From the IMG/VR virus record IMGVR_UViG_3300028654_000001, positions 186,001 through 250,000 of that record: a DNA stretch of 64,000 nucleotides. The stretch is one strand, 5' to 3'. Position numbers and translations under genes: made by a program. The first letter of the stretch is position 1; each line of letters begins with the position of its first letter. This document shows, piece by piece, positions 15,780 through 24,206 of the stretch. This DNA comes from a virus. A model generated the notes under the pieces. The model saw only the letters and a list, made by a program, of their open reading frames with translations. It searched no databases and had not been told where the DNA came from.

Positions 15780-16179
15780 TAACACCCTAGATCCGTCCGA
15801 GTTCAGAGATACTTTGGCCGTTCGGTTCGCACTTCCCCAGGAATGGGAGATGGAATCACGCGAGGGTATGGCTAGGTGTGGGGTTCTGTTGCGTGACGAA
15901 GTGAGCTTCCGAAGAAACACTTGGCTTCCGTTTGACATAACGGACATGTTTGAGGCCACTGTGTTCCTTCGTCAGGCTGCCCCAGAGGGGACTGATCGTA
16001 TCCAGTCCTGGGTTTACGAGGTCTACACTTGGTACCAGTCGCGGATGATGATCCCTTGGACGGTTACCTTGATCTACCACCCTGAAGGATGGCACTTCTG
16101 CTTTGGCCCTGCAGGACTCATCCAGGGCTTGAGGGTAATTCTTCCAGACTACATTCCACTATCGGGTCCTCAGACATAA
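15760..16179 (+). CDS. hypothetical protein
   Basis: 139 residues from ATG 15760, chosen for the GGTGTA spacing over a GTG at 15706. Trp-rich alpha/beta sequence (VYEVYTWYQSRMMIPWTV). No known family. Convergent with 16118-16519, overlapping by 62 nt, longer than typical here, so one 3' end may be read less than fully. Confidence 0.6.
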   Translation: MLLRIDDNTLDPSEFRDTLAVRFALPQEWEMESREGMARCGVLLRDEVSFRRNTWLPFDITDMFEATVFLRQAAPEGTDRIQSWVYEVYTWYQSRMMIPWTVTLIYHPEGWHFCFGPAGLIQGLRVILPDYIPLSGPQT

Positions 16180-16519
16180 CTCTCTGGAACCTGGTTTGGA
16201 CCCCACGTCGGCAATAAGCTGAGATTATCATGCTAGACATCTCATCTACGTGAGTTGCTCCGTGAACTTGCTCCATATGCTGAGCAAGTGGGGACCCAAG
16301 CCGGAGTCCCCACTTGTTGCGCAGGTACCTGCCCAAGGTATGGTGAAGCTCGGTCATTGCTGTCTTCTCGTTAGCCACACTGAGAAACAACCGAGTCTCC
16401 TCATTCAGCATACCATCAATTGCTTCAATTGCTTCATCAAGAGTAGTAGGATTAGGGTGCTCAATCCGAGTTGATGCGTGTAATGGGTAATCCTTGAGAG
16501 CCTTGTACTGAGGGATCAT
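16118..16519 (-). CDS. DUF6794-like protein with TRFQR tag variant
   Basis: 133 residues. LDEAIEAIDGMLNEETRLFLSVANEKTAMTELHHTLGRYLRNKWGL followed by DEMSSMIISAYCR matches the phage DUF6794 pattern (E...H..LG..LRN.WGL...DDMS). After it comes VQTRFQRVMSEDP, a variant of the TRFER peptide, then an acidic tail. The family has no known function. Confidence 0.7.
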   Translation of the reverse strand: MIPQYKALKDYPLHASTRIEHPNPTTLDEAIEAIDGMLNEETRLFLSVANEKTAMTELHHTLGRYLRNKWGLRLGSPLAQHMEQVHGATHVDEMSSMIISAYCRRGVQTRFQRVMSEDPIVECSLEELPSSPG

Positions 16520-17060
16520 CTAGCACCTCAAAAGGTGGATGACTAATGGTGGTAGTTTTTAATGGTTCTTCAATAAGAGGTTCAAACGCCACTCCTGGTG
16601 GATCACAGATGCAAGCCTGAAGTCTCTCTTTACAGGTCGCACAGTAACCACTGTCGCCGATTACCCTTCGAACAGGAGGTGGCGGGGTTATCTTACTCCG
16701 AACCATCTTAGGTAGGGGTTCTCCACAGTACGGACAGAACCTCGCCGGGGGCCGATCGAGGTAGTATCTCTGAGTACCATCCATGAACCACTTGAGTAGC
16801 TCACTGGAAGCATGAACCCTCCAATCACCATCCGCCGTATTGGAGTCGTAGTCCTTTGGAACGTAGAACTTCGTGTCGAGCCCTGAGTCGACTTCGAAGG
16901 TAATGACCGGGTACTTCTGAGCCGCCTCGCAACAGGTTGGTCTGATAGTCTTGCTGATGGCTTCCCAGACTCGCTGATCCACTAAGTGTTCCAGCTCCTG
17001 CTCTTCTTCCGTACTTAGCTCTCTTCGACCACGAAGTTCTTGAATTCTTTCGAAAGACAT
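16461..17060 (-). CDS. zinc-ribbon hypothetical protein
   Basis: 199 residues from ATG 17060. FCPYCGEPLP and CATCKERLQACIC give two Cys clusters, each likely binding zinc. The N-terminus has a Glu-rich helix (TEEEQELEHLV). The start is fixed by GGTGTA 12 nt upstream in a symmetric divergent arrangement with 17079. Function unknown; it may bind nucleic acid or a protein partner. Confidence 0.7.
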   Translation of the reverse strand: MSFERIQELRGRRELSTEEEQELEHLVDQRVWEAISKTIRPTCCEAAQKYPVITFEVDSGLDTKFYVPKDYDSNTADGDWRVHASSELLKWFMDGTQRYYLDRPPARFCPYCGEPLPKMVRSKITPPPPVRRVIGDSGYCATCKERLQACICDPPGVAFEPLIEEPLKTTTISHPPFEVLDDPSVQGSQGLPITRINSD

Positions 17061-17066
17061 GGTGTA
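17061..17066 (+). promoter_or_regulatory. GGTGTA element, plus half of divergent pair
   Basis: 12 nt before the ATG at 17079; directly abuts the start codon of the leftward gene at 17060. Confidence 0.5.
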
Positions 17067-17072
17067 ACAAGG

Positions 17073-17078
17073 TACACC
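17073..17078 (-). promoter_or_regulatory. GGTGTA element, minus half of divergent pair
   Basis: 12 nt before the ATG at 17060; mirrors 17061-17066, so the two start codons and elements form an imperfect palindrome at 17058-17081. Confidence 0.5.
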
Positions 17079-17537
17079 ATGATCCACGAGAAGTCGCCTG
17101 TAGTTTGGGAAAAACGATGGTTTGTTGTCGAGGTTGACGGGGATCTAGTCAAGAAGCAGTTCGAGTCTCACTTTATACAGGATCAGAACGGGTACTCAGT
17201 CAAACTGGGGTGTGTGAGGGACTTCGTGCCCGCCAGCAAGTGTTACGAAACTGAGCAAGCGGCCGACTCTAAGATTGCTGAATTAAAGAGCCTGATGGGT
17301 GTCCGCGAGGAGTTGGCCGAGTATGCTCACAACTGCTGGTCTCGCTGGATGAGGCACCTGTTCGGAAAGGGTGCCAAGAACCAGGATGGGTCACTCACGC
17401 TGCCCAGAGAGGTTGTGGAGCGGTGGCTACGCCAGATGAACACTCCTTACCAAGAGCTCACCGCTGAAGACAGAGTCTCTGATCAGAACGAAGCCCACAA
17501 GATTCTGGACCTAGTGGCAAAGAATGCCTCAATCTAG
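17079..17537 (+). CDS. hypothetical phage protein
   Basis: 152 residues from ATG 17079, the divergent-promoter start. The C-terminal part, HNCWSRWMRHLF...DGSLTLPREVVERWLRQMNTPYQELTAEDRVSDQNEA, follows a pattern common in phage proteins of unknown role (W..WM, DGS, RW.RQM.T.Y.EL...E..SD). Convergent with 17540. Confidence 0.7.
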   Translation: MIHEKSPVVWEKRWFVVEVDGDLVKKQFESHFIQDQNGYSVKLGCVRDFVPASKCYETEQAADSKIAELKSLMGVREELAEYAHNCWSRWMRHLFGKGAKNQDGSLTLPREVVERWLRQMNTPYQELTAEDRVSDQNEAHKILDLVAKNASI

Positions 17538-17539
17538 GG

Positions 17540-18058
17540 TCATCTGTGTTGAGACTTCATTAGCTTGACGGTAGCATTGAAGGCTACCAACCAAAACTTG
17601 CTTTTACCAGCCCTCTTGGACTTCACAAGTTGAGATTTGTTGAGCTCTACTGGACTCAAGTCAAGAGCTTCTCGTATGCCATCCACTGTAGCATCAAATT
17701 CGGCTAAGCTTTCCGGAGTAGCTTCGTCGCTGACGGTATACTGTTGAAGGGTTGCCGTTGTCTCCAGGTCACCAATAGTTATGAATGTCTTTAGCTTACC
17801 CCCAATTCGATCTGTGGTGATATTAGCCTGACCTCGATAGTCCCCTGTTGCCTTCTTCTCGTCATCTGTACTATGGAGTTGATACTTCAGAGGCGGTACG
17901 TCGAAGTTCAGCTTTGAGAGATCGTACGCAGAGGATAGGTAATCAAAGTCCTCAGACAGCTTAAACTTCATCAACAGCCCATTCTCAATCACAATTCTTT
18001 GAAGTGAAGAGGCGGCGGTAAACCTACGAACGACGCGGGCTATGATTTCGAGATCCAT
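17540..18058 (-). CDS. hypothetical protein with LxxRVxxRF N-terminus
   Basis: 172 residues. The N-terminus DLEIIARVVRRFTAAS matches those of 7911 (DLELVERVKRRFLAH) and 63558 (DLHLIQRVASKWSSK). The rest is beta-rich with a basic C-terminus. No enzyme motif. The shared start suggests a targeting or docking helix. Confidence 0.65.
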   Translation of the reverse strand: MDLEIIARVVRRFTAASSLQRIVIENGLLMKFKLSEDFDYLSSAYDLSKLNFDVPPLKYQLHSTDDEKKATGDYRGQANITTDRIGGKLKTFITIGDLETTATLQQYTVSDEATPESLAEFDATVDGIREALDLSPVELNKSQLVKSKRAGKSKFWLVAFNATVKLMKSQHR

Positions 18059-18109
18059 GGTTTGACCTAGTGGCTCAGGTAGTCCCGAACCACTAGGATC
18101 ATCAAAGGA

Positions 18110-18430
18110 TCATCGAGGGCATGGAATGCCGCTAGCGGCTCGACTCCTCTCGAACTCAAGCTTGGCCTCAGCTTCCTCCTCAGGAGAGAGCTTCCCTCCA
18201 AAACAACCACCGTCCATGAGGTCTTTTACTGTCATGCCATCAGGAAGCATGTCCTCAAGCAAGAACAAGCCCTTGGTCTTGGTACCGTCATCATCTTCGA
18301 GTGTTGACTCAACGTAAAGGTGCGGGTACCCATTCTTGTCGAGGACTAATTGCCATCGACCATCCTCGGGCTTGATGCAGCCCTGAGCTTCAGGATCATT
18401 ATTGTAACGGCCTATTATGACGTTTTGCAT
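18110..18430 (-). CDS. hypothetical phage protein
   Basis: 106 residues from ATG 18430; longer in-frame starts (18505, 18475) are possible but lie outside the conserved part. MQNVIIGRYNNDPEAQGCIKPEDGRWQLVLDKNGYPHLYVE is a recognisable conserved phage start, followed by GLFLLEDMLPDGMTVKDLM and a Gly-rich FGGKLSPEEE. Function unknown. Confidence 0.65.
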   Translation of the reverse strand: MQNVIIGRYNNDPEAQGCIKPEDGRWQLVLDKNGYPHLYVESTLEDDDGTKTKGLFLLEDMLPDGMTVKDLMDGGCFGGKLSPEEEAEAKLEFERSRAASGIPCPR

Positions 18431-18531
18431 CTGAATGACTCTATTCTCGGAAGGTTTGAACCAACCGGAAGTCATCCACTTCACGGTGCCGGTACCATAA
18501 TTCATTGGGCAGGCCCCGTCAAGAACTTTTT

Positions 18532-18537
18532 GGTGTA
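18532..18537 (+). promoter_or_regulatory. GGTGTA element
   Basis: Plus strand, 10 nt before the ATG at 18548; resolves a start that would otherwise be placed 198 nt upstream. Confidence 0.5.
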
Positions 18538-18547
18538 CTTAGGACGT

Positions 18548-18925
18548 ATGAAGCCGGGTGAGGTAATCGCAGAAGGTCTACTCGGCTTCTATGCCTGTGC
18601 TGTCCTCAACGATCTCGAGAAGATGGTGGTCTTACCCTCTGTTGTACTCGAGTCCGTCAAGGACAACTCAGGGGTAACCCCCGAATGGCCCCTTGGGGTC
18701 TATGTCCTGTTCACTGAGGATGGGGTCCTTCTTGGAATACACGGTAAGAACAAAGAGGGGGAGATACTCGACAGGTATAGTTTCTTTGACCTCGACGAGG
18801 ACACAATCCCGGATCTTGGTGAAGATATCTGGAACCTGTGGAAGGTCCTTCGTGAGGCCTCTGATGAGTTGGTCGAGGCCAACTATCAGGCTTTACTGAA
18901 GCAGACTCTGGAGTCTGAAAATTGA
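18548..18925 (+). CDS. hypothetical acidic protein
   Basis: 125 residues from ATG 18548 (MKPGEVIAEGLLGF). The frame is open upstream but runs antisense through 18110-18430. Acidic alpha/beta protein with no known family. TGA overlaps the next ATG, starting a run of four rightward genes to 20082, three of them with TRFER tags. Confidence 0.6.
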   Translation: MKPGEVIAEGLLGFYACAVLNDLEKMVVLPSVVLESVKDNSGVTPEWPLGVYVLFTEDGVLLGIHGKNKEGEILDRYSFFDLDEDTIPDLGEDIWNLWKVLREASDELVEANYQALLKQTLESEN

Positions 18926-19392
18926 TGCTTACAGTAGCTGACGTCATACCGACTGCAGAGGTTGGACAGTATTGGGTACATACCTTTCCCCTGTACATGT
19001 TTCGAGTTATAGCCGTTGATGTACAACAGTGGCAGTTCACCCTTGTCACTTGGATTGTCGGAGGGGTCCCTGAAGAGGATAGTTACTATATCGGGTATGA
19101 TACTTTTAAGGGATGCCGTAGACTTCACAACTCTGTAGTAATTGATCCCCATGCACTTAGCCTCAAGGAGATCCCTCGAACTGGAGACATTTTAGTTTTC
19201 CCAAGTGGGGAGTTGGTTTTCGTGGTTACCGATGGATCCCTAGTAACCCTGTACCATGATGGGGTTGTACCCAAAGACCCAGCTGTACTTTCCAAGCTTA
19301 AGCTATTTCAACGTGGCCCAGTCGACCCGAACCTAAAACCCACAACCAGATTCGAACGAGTGTTAGGTGATCATGCCCTTGACCCAGACTGA
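18922..19392 (+). CDS. beta-rich protein with C-terminal TRFER tag
   Basis: 156 residues made of short beta modules: VGQYWVHTFPLYMFRVIAVD and TGDILVFPSGELVFVVTDGSLVTLY. It ends TTRFERVLGDHALDPD. It resembles the adjacent 19373-19840 protein in layout (two modules, linker, tag). ATGA overlap with the previous gene. Function unknown. Confidence 0.7.
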   Translation: MMLTVADVIPTAEVGQYWVHTFPLYMFRVIAVDVQQWQFTLVTWIVGGVPEEDSYYIGYDTFKGCRRLHNSVVIDPHALSLKEIPRTGDILVFPSGELVFVVTDGSLVTLYHDGVVPKDPAVLSKLKLFQRGPVDPNLKPTTRFERVLGDHALDPD

Positions 19393-19840
19393 TATATTCC
19401 CGGTGATGCAACCCGATCAGTGGTGGGCTCAAACCAGAACCCTTGGATTAGTACATATCTTGGCCATAGATCAACAGGTTGGCCCAGAGAGATGCTTTGA
19501 AATGGAGGTTTGGGCACCTGATGAACTACCTGGGAATAAGTGGCATTGGAATCGGGGACTTGGGCCTCCAAATGAATCACTCCTCTGGTTCAGGTCCAAG
19601 GTGGATGTCAAGCATCCAATTGAAAAGTATAGGATTGGAACGGTCTACATTTCAGCGGTGAACCACCAGCTATTCTTCTTAGCTATCATCCACGGAGAGG
19701 TTTGGATACTCGCCGATTGGGAGGTTACGGACACAGATCTTCAGAAGTCCTATGTGTTTCAACCAGCCCAGAAGGATCCAACTGAGTTGCATGACACTAG
19801 GTTGGAAAGGGTTCTGAACGAGGAGCACTCACCGACTTGA
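19373..19840 (+). CDS. beta-rich protein with C-terminal TRLER tag
   Basis: 155 residues from ATG 19373 (GTG 19367 is an alternative). Modules PDQWWAQTRTLGLVHILAID and YRIGTVYISAVNHQLFFLAIIHGEVWIL parallel those of the preceding protein; it ends DTRLERVLNEEHSPT. The tag has Leu in place of Phe. Likely a diverged tandem duplicate of 18922-19392. Confidence 0.7.
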   Translation: MPLTQTDIFPVMQPDQWWAQTRTLGLVHILAIDQQVGPERCFEMEVWAPDELPGNKWHWNRGLGPPNESLLWFRSKVDVKHPIEKYRIGTVYISAVNHQLFFLAIIHGEVWILADWEVTDTDLQKSYVFQPAQKDPTELHDTRLERVLNEEHSPT

Positions 19841-20082
19841 CACCTGTAGTTATAAGTGGTACTGCCACCTACATGGATATACCCCAAAGAGGCGTTCACC
19901 ACCTTCTCCACACGCTGTGGACAAAAGCCGTAGGTACTGAGAATTACAACAAGAATGAGTGGAAGCAGCTGGCTGCTTACCTGTATGCTCTTATGGCCGA
20001 CCCTATGGCTTCCCAGAATATCATTGAAGTCGACAGGATACTTCAACCACCGACGCGGTTCGAGCGGGAGCCGGTGATCTAA
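19837..20082 (+). CDS. small protein with C-terminal TRFER tag
   Basis: 81 residues from a TTG at 19837 that overlaps the previous TGA. It ends QPPTRFEREPVI, the same nine-residue form as four other proteins. A short helical body (NEWKQLAAYLYALMAD) lies between. If the TTG is wrong, the next start is ATG 19873. Confidence 0.6.
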   Translation: MTPVVISGTATYMDIPQRGVHHLLHTLWTKAVGTENYNKNEWKQLAAYLYALMADPMASQNIIEVDRILQPPTRFEREPVI

Positions 20083-20621
20083 GTTAGCTCCACCTGATCA
20101 TATAGCTTGAATCTCGGGTCAGTATAGGACGTAATCGAAGCCATTTCTTCAGGGAAAGGCTTCCTCGATACTGTCAAGAAGTCTGTGTAGCAGATGAGAG
20201 TGTTGCGGCGATCTGGAAGATACTCTGCTTTTCTTTTGAGTAGGTATTGGAACATCTCCGGTGTCCCGCACGCGGTACCATCAGTGTTTTTTCCTAAGTA
20301 GATAACCACTCGCGACCGCTTCAGGATCGGAACAAGACCTGTGTCATGATTAGGGGGCCAGCTGATGAAGGCAACATCAATAGGGTCGTCCTGGACATCT
20401 CGGAAGAGAACCTGACGAAACTCTATCCCCTCTGGGATACTCATGAATCTTACTGGATCCTTGTCAATAGCTATAACCTTCGAGGCTCCAAGACGTAGAA
20501 GCTCGCAAGATACATATAGGTTAGCGGCTCCGAAATCGTGAACTACCTGTCCACGTACGAAGTGTTCAACGAGTTGTGCTTGGGCTTGATTCAGGACACC
20601 GTACGGCATGGAGCTGTCCAA
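20079..20621 (-). CDS. class I SAM-dependent methyltransferase-like protein
   Basis: 180 residues. HDFGAANLYVSCELLRLGASKVIAIDKDP (about 34-62) matches motifs I and II of the Rossmann methyltransferase fold (D-x-G, then an acidic residue after strand 2), and IDVAFISWPPN could be the motif IV position (S-W-P-P, like the DPPY/NPPY of base methylases). The usual GxGxG is degenerate (GAANL). Substrate unknown, possibly nucleic acid. Convergent with 19837-20082. Confidence 0.6.
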   Translation of the reverse strand: MDSSMPYGVLNQAQAQLVEHFVRGQVVHDFGAANLYVSCELLRLGASKVIAIDKDPVRFMSIPEGIEFRQVLFRDVQDDPIDVAFISWPPNHDTGLVPILKRSRVVIYLGKNTDGTACGTPEMFQYLLKRKAEYLPDRRNTLICYTDFLTVSRKPFPEEMASITSYTDPRFKLYDQVELT

Positions 20622-20679
20622 TTAGACAGGAAGATGTCTCCCAAATCAAGATATTTTAGGTTCCAAATCTGCTCTAGGA

Positions 20680-21039
20680 CTACTTTTGTTGATGATCTGC
20701 AGTCCCCATAGGCGGAAGATCATCTAAGTCACAGTCATCGCAATCTTTCTGACCGGACTCTATACAGTGGAGGGCAAGAAACTTACGCTCTATTCTGACT
20801 ATCCTTGAACTCTGTTGACCTATTGCAGTGATTATCTGAACCTGACTATCCAATACATTAGTGACCAATGCTCGCATGTCCCCTAACGCTGAAAGGTCTG
20901 CTCGAATCCCCTTAAGTTCGGCTATTATTGTTCGAAGGAGTGTATTCCCAGCAAGTGAGCTGAGCTCTGAATCATTGAAGGTAGCAGAGTCTGGTGCCTC
21001 CAACTCAGACGGATCTGTTTTTTTGTCGTTTTCCGGCAT
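20680..21039 (-). CDS. hypothetical helical protein
   Basis: 119 residues. A helical, coiled-coil-like core (TLLRTIIAELKGIRADLSALGDMRALVTNVLDSQVQIITAIG) is followed by HCIESGQKDCDDCDL, a Cys/Asp cluster that might bind a metal. No family recognised. Confidence 0.6.
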   Translation of the reverse strand: MPENDKKTDPSELEAPDSATFNDSELSSLAGNTLLRTIIAELKGIRADLSALGDMRALVTNVLDSQVQIITAIGQQSSRIVRIERKFLALHCIESGQKDCDDCDLDDLPPMGTADHQQK

Positions 21040-21067
21040 AATGTGTCGGCGAACCCAATCCTAGGGG

Positions 21068-21538
21068 ATGGTTAGAAAAGCCGTCTCCTACCCTATAAAA
21101 ACCCATCGGGAATTTATCAAGTCCTACGGTAGTTTAGAGGTGGTTGGTGTAGCTGTAGGTATGGCTGAATGGATCGATTTAGTGGCTATGATCATCGACA
21201 TCCAAGTTCATGTTCAAGAGACCGGAGACAAGATCCTAGCTTGGGATCACTTTGAGACCATGGAAAACCCTACCAACCCCCTAATCCCAGGGTATCCAGT
21301 CATGGGATTCATCGCCAGTAAGTCCTATCAAAAAGTGGAGACCGACTTCAATGGGGACTGGATGATATCTAACCATAACGTGAAAAGAAGTCTAGACTCA
21401 CTTGATGACGATGGAAAGGAGTTATTAGATCAGATCCGCTCCCAATGCACTGGACGATTTAACACGCGCAATATATGCAAGTTTCTGAATGGTGAGCCTT
21501 TAGCTGAAACTGTGAGTAGAATGAACGCAGAGTACTAA
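21068..21538 (+). CDS. hypothetical protein
   Basis: 156 residues, beginning with a basic segment and a hydrophobic stretch VGVAVGMAEWIDLVAMIIDI. No recognised motif. Followed by a 194-nt untranslated region with strong predicted RNA structure. Confidence 0.6.
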   Translation: MVRKAVSYPIKTHREFIKSYGSLEVVGVAVGMAEWIDLVAMIIDIQVHVQETGDKILAWDHFETMENPTNPLIPGYPVMGFIASKSYQKVETDFNGDWMISNHNVKRSLDSLDDDGKELLDQIRSQCTGRFNTRNICKFLNGEPLAETVSRMNAEY

Positions 21539-21732
21539 GATATTAGCTGGTGCTTGTAATAACAGTATATCTAACTTAATAACTAATTGAGCTTCTTTAA
21601 GGTAGTCTAGTATCGCTCCTTGGGGTATATAGCCATTGAATCAGGTTACTGCCTACCGCTGTAGCCATGGCTTGATTCAAACTTCCGACGCTTCGGAAGT
21701 CTGCTGTGAAGTGCTGTGAAGGAGCTAATTAC
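21539..21732 (+). other. structured untranslated region
   Basis: 194 nt with no ORF. It contains a nested helix and a perfect 8-bp hairpin (separate entry) and ends in a Shine-Dalgarno, GAAGGAG, 8 nt before ATG 21733. No GGTGTA is present, so this gene is expressed by a different route. Confidence 0.5.
21636..21700 (+). ncRNA. candidate structured RNA or leader element
   Basis: TTGAATCA (21636-21643) pairs with TGATTCAA (21673-21680), enclosing GGTTAC (21644-21649) paired with GTAGCC (21661-21666, one G-U). Directly after, ACTTCCGA (21681-21688) pairs with TCGGAAGT (21693-21700) around a CGCT loop. Three coaxial helices within 65 nt suggest a leader RNA, riboswitch or small RNA. It is not a tRNA: no T-arm or CCA. 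Confidence 0.4.
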
Positions 21733-22710
21733 ATGACTAAAGATCCCTCTGATAAGGATCCATCGTTTGGCAGTGAGGCCGCCAGGGTTGCTTCAAGCTA
21801 TCTAGTTCAAAGGGTAGCCCCTGAAATCTGTAAAGGATTTGTAGACCACCTGCTTAAACACGGTGAGTTGGATGTTACGACTCACAATAATAAGGCGGCC
21901 AGGAGTAGGGCCAGGAACAACTACATTCGCTGGGCTCATTGGATGGAGCTAGCAATGTTCTCTCAAGTGGTACCCAATGAGACCGCTTCAGATAAAAGCT
22001 CTGAGCTTGTGAAGAATTCGGTTCCGACTGACCCTATTGAAGCTGAGATCCACAGGGAGAAACATTCTAGATCCGATACTAAGCTCAAAGTAGTAAGCTC
22101 CACTCCCCCACCACCTAAAGAAACCGAGCAAAGTTACGATAATGACCCCTCTTTAGGTTTAGAGATTGATAAGTCGAACCAAGCTCTAATCAATCAGCGT
22201 AACTTCTTGACGGAACTCTGCAAAGAAGCTTCCTCTCTTTTGGATTCCCTTATCGAGGATAGTGGTAAGTTGGGGATCTCTGAACTCAGATACCCCCCAA
22301 TAATCATCACACACAGCGGTCTACGAGCTGTCTTGGTCCGATCCATCACTGTGGTAAAAAATGGAACGGTATACAAGTGTGACTACAAAACAGGGGGTAA
22401 TGCAATCACCCGTCACAACTCTGATATGATCGTACTGAGAGACAACAAGAAACTCATTAGGTCTAATCAAAAACAGCCAGGGTATATCGAAGGTAGAAAC
22501 GAACAATTTGTCAAGGGGATGGAGTACAAGAATGGGGCTGTCTACAGTGGCTACTTGATGGCTGATGGAAAGGAACAGTTCAAGTATGCTGTTCACTATC
22601 AGCTTCAAGACGGTGAAGTTGTACAGGTAGATGCCAAGCGGTGTCGAGAGGTGGAAGACCTTCTTTCCACTGGACAAGACCCAGCTCTGTCATTTAAGAA
22701 GGCCAGTTAG
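21733..22710 (+). CDS. hypothetical protein
   Basis: 325 residues from ATG 21733, preceded by a clear GAAGGAG. The N-terminal helical domain includes NNKAARSRARNNYIRWAHWMELAMF, then a polar linker (about 95-145), then a mixed C-terminal domain (about 150-325) with VVKNGTVYKCDYKTGGNAITRHN. No family recognised. Its long structured leader distinguishes it from neighbours. Confidence 0.65.
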   Translation: MTKDPSDKDPSFGSEAARVASSYLVQRVAPEICKGFVDHLLKHGELDVTTHNNKAARSRARNNYIRWAHWMELAMFSQVVPNETASDKSSELVKNSVPTDPIEAEIHREKHSRSDTKLKVVSSTPPPPKETEQSYDNDPSLGLEIDKSNQALINQRNFLTELCKEASSLLDSLIEDSGKLGISELRYPPIIITHSGLRAVLVRSITVVKNGTVYKCDYKTGGNAITRHNSDMIVLRDNKKLIRSNQKQPGYIEGRNEQFVKGMEYKNGAVYSGYLMADGKEQFKYAVHYQLQDGEVVQVDAKRCREVEDLLSTGQDPALSFKKAS

Positions 22711-22719
22711 TTAGTAAAA

Positions 22720-22725
22720 GGTGTA
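22720..22725 (+). promoter_or_regulatory. GGTGTA element
   Basis: Plus strand, 10 nt before the ATG at 22736. Confidence 0.5.
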
Positions 22726-22735
22726 GGATACCCGC

Positions 22736-23020
22736 ATGGGTATCCCTGTAAAGAAAAGCAGAAGTCTCGAGGTCGATAAGGTTCGGTTCCGTTTCATGAT
22801 CAAAGATGGACCGATCACCCCAAACCCATCCGACCGAGAGATCTTCCTTACCGTGCAGGAGGACGCAGACTCCCCAGGACGCGTCCTCCGTGTTACCCTG
22901 CCTCATGGACATGAAGTGACCCCTGAGACCGTCCGTAGGCTCGTACGTCAAGCACTAACCTCCGGTTGGAAACCCTCCGACCGTGGCGGTCCCTTCACCC
23001 TTGAGAAGTACGTTCTGTGA
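22736..23020 (+). CDS. conserved phage hypothetical protein
   Basis: 94 residues. The C-terminal half, LTVQEDADSPGRVLRVTLPHG...VTPETVRRLVRQALTSGWKPSDRGGPF, matches a pattern I associate with small phage proteins of unknown function (VQED.D.PGR.L, V.P..VRRL...AL.SGW.P..RG.PF). Stop overlaps the next GTG. Confidence 0.75.
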   Translation: MGIPVKKSRSLEVDKVRFRFMIKDGPITPNPSDREIFLTVQEDADSPGRVLRVTLPHGHEVTPETVRRLVRQALTSGWKPSDRGGPFTLEKYVL

Positions 23021-23676
23021 GTACTAAAGTATACATAGCCTACAAGGTACATAAAAGTGCCAACATGTGGGATATAGTACATGACATTCGAATACAGGGC
23101 ACCGAGAATGTAAAAGCAGCCCTCATCAAGTTTGGCAATATCCATCTACCGGAGGTTCAAGAAGACACAGATCTGTTCAAGGCAGCACTTGAGCGTTGCT
23201 CTCATTACGGCCGCTCTAAAGAGGTAACCTGGTGGATAGCCAGGACTCAGGTCGCAACTGAGATCATCAAGCGTTGCTACAGAATTAACTCGACCAGCTC
23301 TCTTAGGGGTCCCTACAACTTTGATGTCTCAGTAGGTTTTCGTCAGTATAAAGGCCGAATATACGTCATCCCTTATTGCGATTGGACTATGGGGAAGGTA
23401 CTAGACTTTCTGAAACATGACCCAAGACTTACAGATTTCCACTATCAAAATCAGACGGACAAACCAAAGTCCATATCTGAGAAGTCTTGGGATCGAAGAG
23501 CAGAAGTTTGGGATGGAATGGACAAAGAAGGAAGGTTTCAAGACGTTCTTTGCCTGGATATCTGCAGGTTCGATATGTACTGGCAGTTTGACCCCTATCA
23601 TAGTCTAGTCGAAGAAATATTGAGAAGGGACACAGCCAAAGGTGTAGATCCAGAGCCTACCGGGAGTAACCAATGA
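23017..23676 (+). CDS. hypothetical protein
   Basis: 219 residues from GTG 23017 (GTGA overlap). MSTKVYIAYKVHKSANMWDIVHDIR is the type of start seen in a phage family of unknown role. Aromatic-rich alpha/beta body and a polar tail. Overlaps thymidine kinase by 4 nt, so the two are probably translated together. Confidence 0.7.
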   Translation: MSTKVYIAYKVHKSANMWDIVHDIRIQGTENVKAALIKFGNIHLPEVQEDTDLFKAALERCSHYGRSKEVTWWIARTQVATEIIKRCYRINSTSSLRGPYNFDVSVGFRQYKGRIYVIPYCDWTMGKVLDFLKHDPRLTDFHYQNQTDKPKSISEKSWDRRAEVWDGMDKEGRFQDVLCLDICRFDMYWQFDPYHSLVEEILRRDTAKGVDPEPTGSNQ

Positions 23677-24206
23677 GAGTCGGACGTCTGCGTGTACTAA
23701 CTGGCCCAATGTTCTCAAATAAGACAGAGAACCTGATTGCCATGGCAAGATCCATGAACGAGGATGAGCGAGGAATCTACAAGCCCATCACCGATACTCG
23801 ACATGGGGACGGAATAATCGAGTCTCATAAAGGCACCACTATCCCAGCTCTCTGGACTGACTTGGATTTATTAGACGTCGAAACTGATGGGGTTTCACAG
23901 ATATTTGTTGATGAAGCTCAGTTCCTGAATGAGTCAGCTGTAAAGCAGATTCAGACCTTTCTAAGAGCTGGAATCAACATCACCCTCTCAGGTTTAGATC
24001 TGGATTACAGGGGGCTCCCATTTGGGATAATGCCGGTGCTTCTAGCCTATGCTGATGTTGTTCTGAAACTAACAGCTACCTGTTCAATCTGTGGTGGCGT
24101 TTCTAATAGAACCCATCGTAAAGTTCAATCAGACGAGCTAATACTGATCGGTGGAGATGAGTCCTACGATACTCGTTGCCTGATCTGCTATCCGATTGAA
24201 TCTTGA
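23673..24206 (+). CDS. tdk: thymidine kinase (type II)
   Basis: Phosphorylates thymidine to dTMP for DNA synthesis. 177 residues. P-loop GPMFSNKT (11-18; the usual second Gly is Asn), DEAQF (80-84, catalytic Glu), GLDLDYRG (the GLD-D-R-G loop), LLAYADVVLKLTATC, and zinc Cys pairs CSICGG and CLIC. Complete by length. The Asn in the P-loop is a small departure from G-K-[ST] but is not clearly inactivating. Confidence 0.93.
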   Translation: MRVGRLRVLTGPMFSNKTENLIAMARSMNEDERGIYKPITDTRHGDGIIESHKGTTIPALWTDLDLLDVETDGVSQIFVDEAQFLNESAVKQIQTFLRAGINITLSGLDLDYRGLPFGIMPVLLAYADVVLKLTATCSICGGVSNRTHRKVQSDELILIGGDESYDTRCLICYPIES

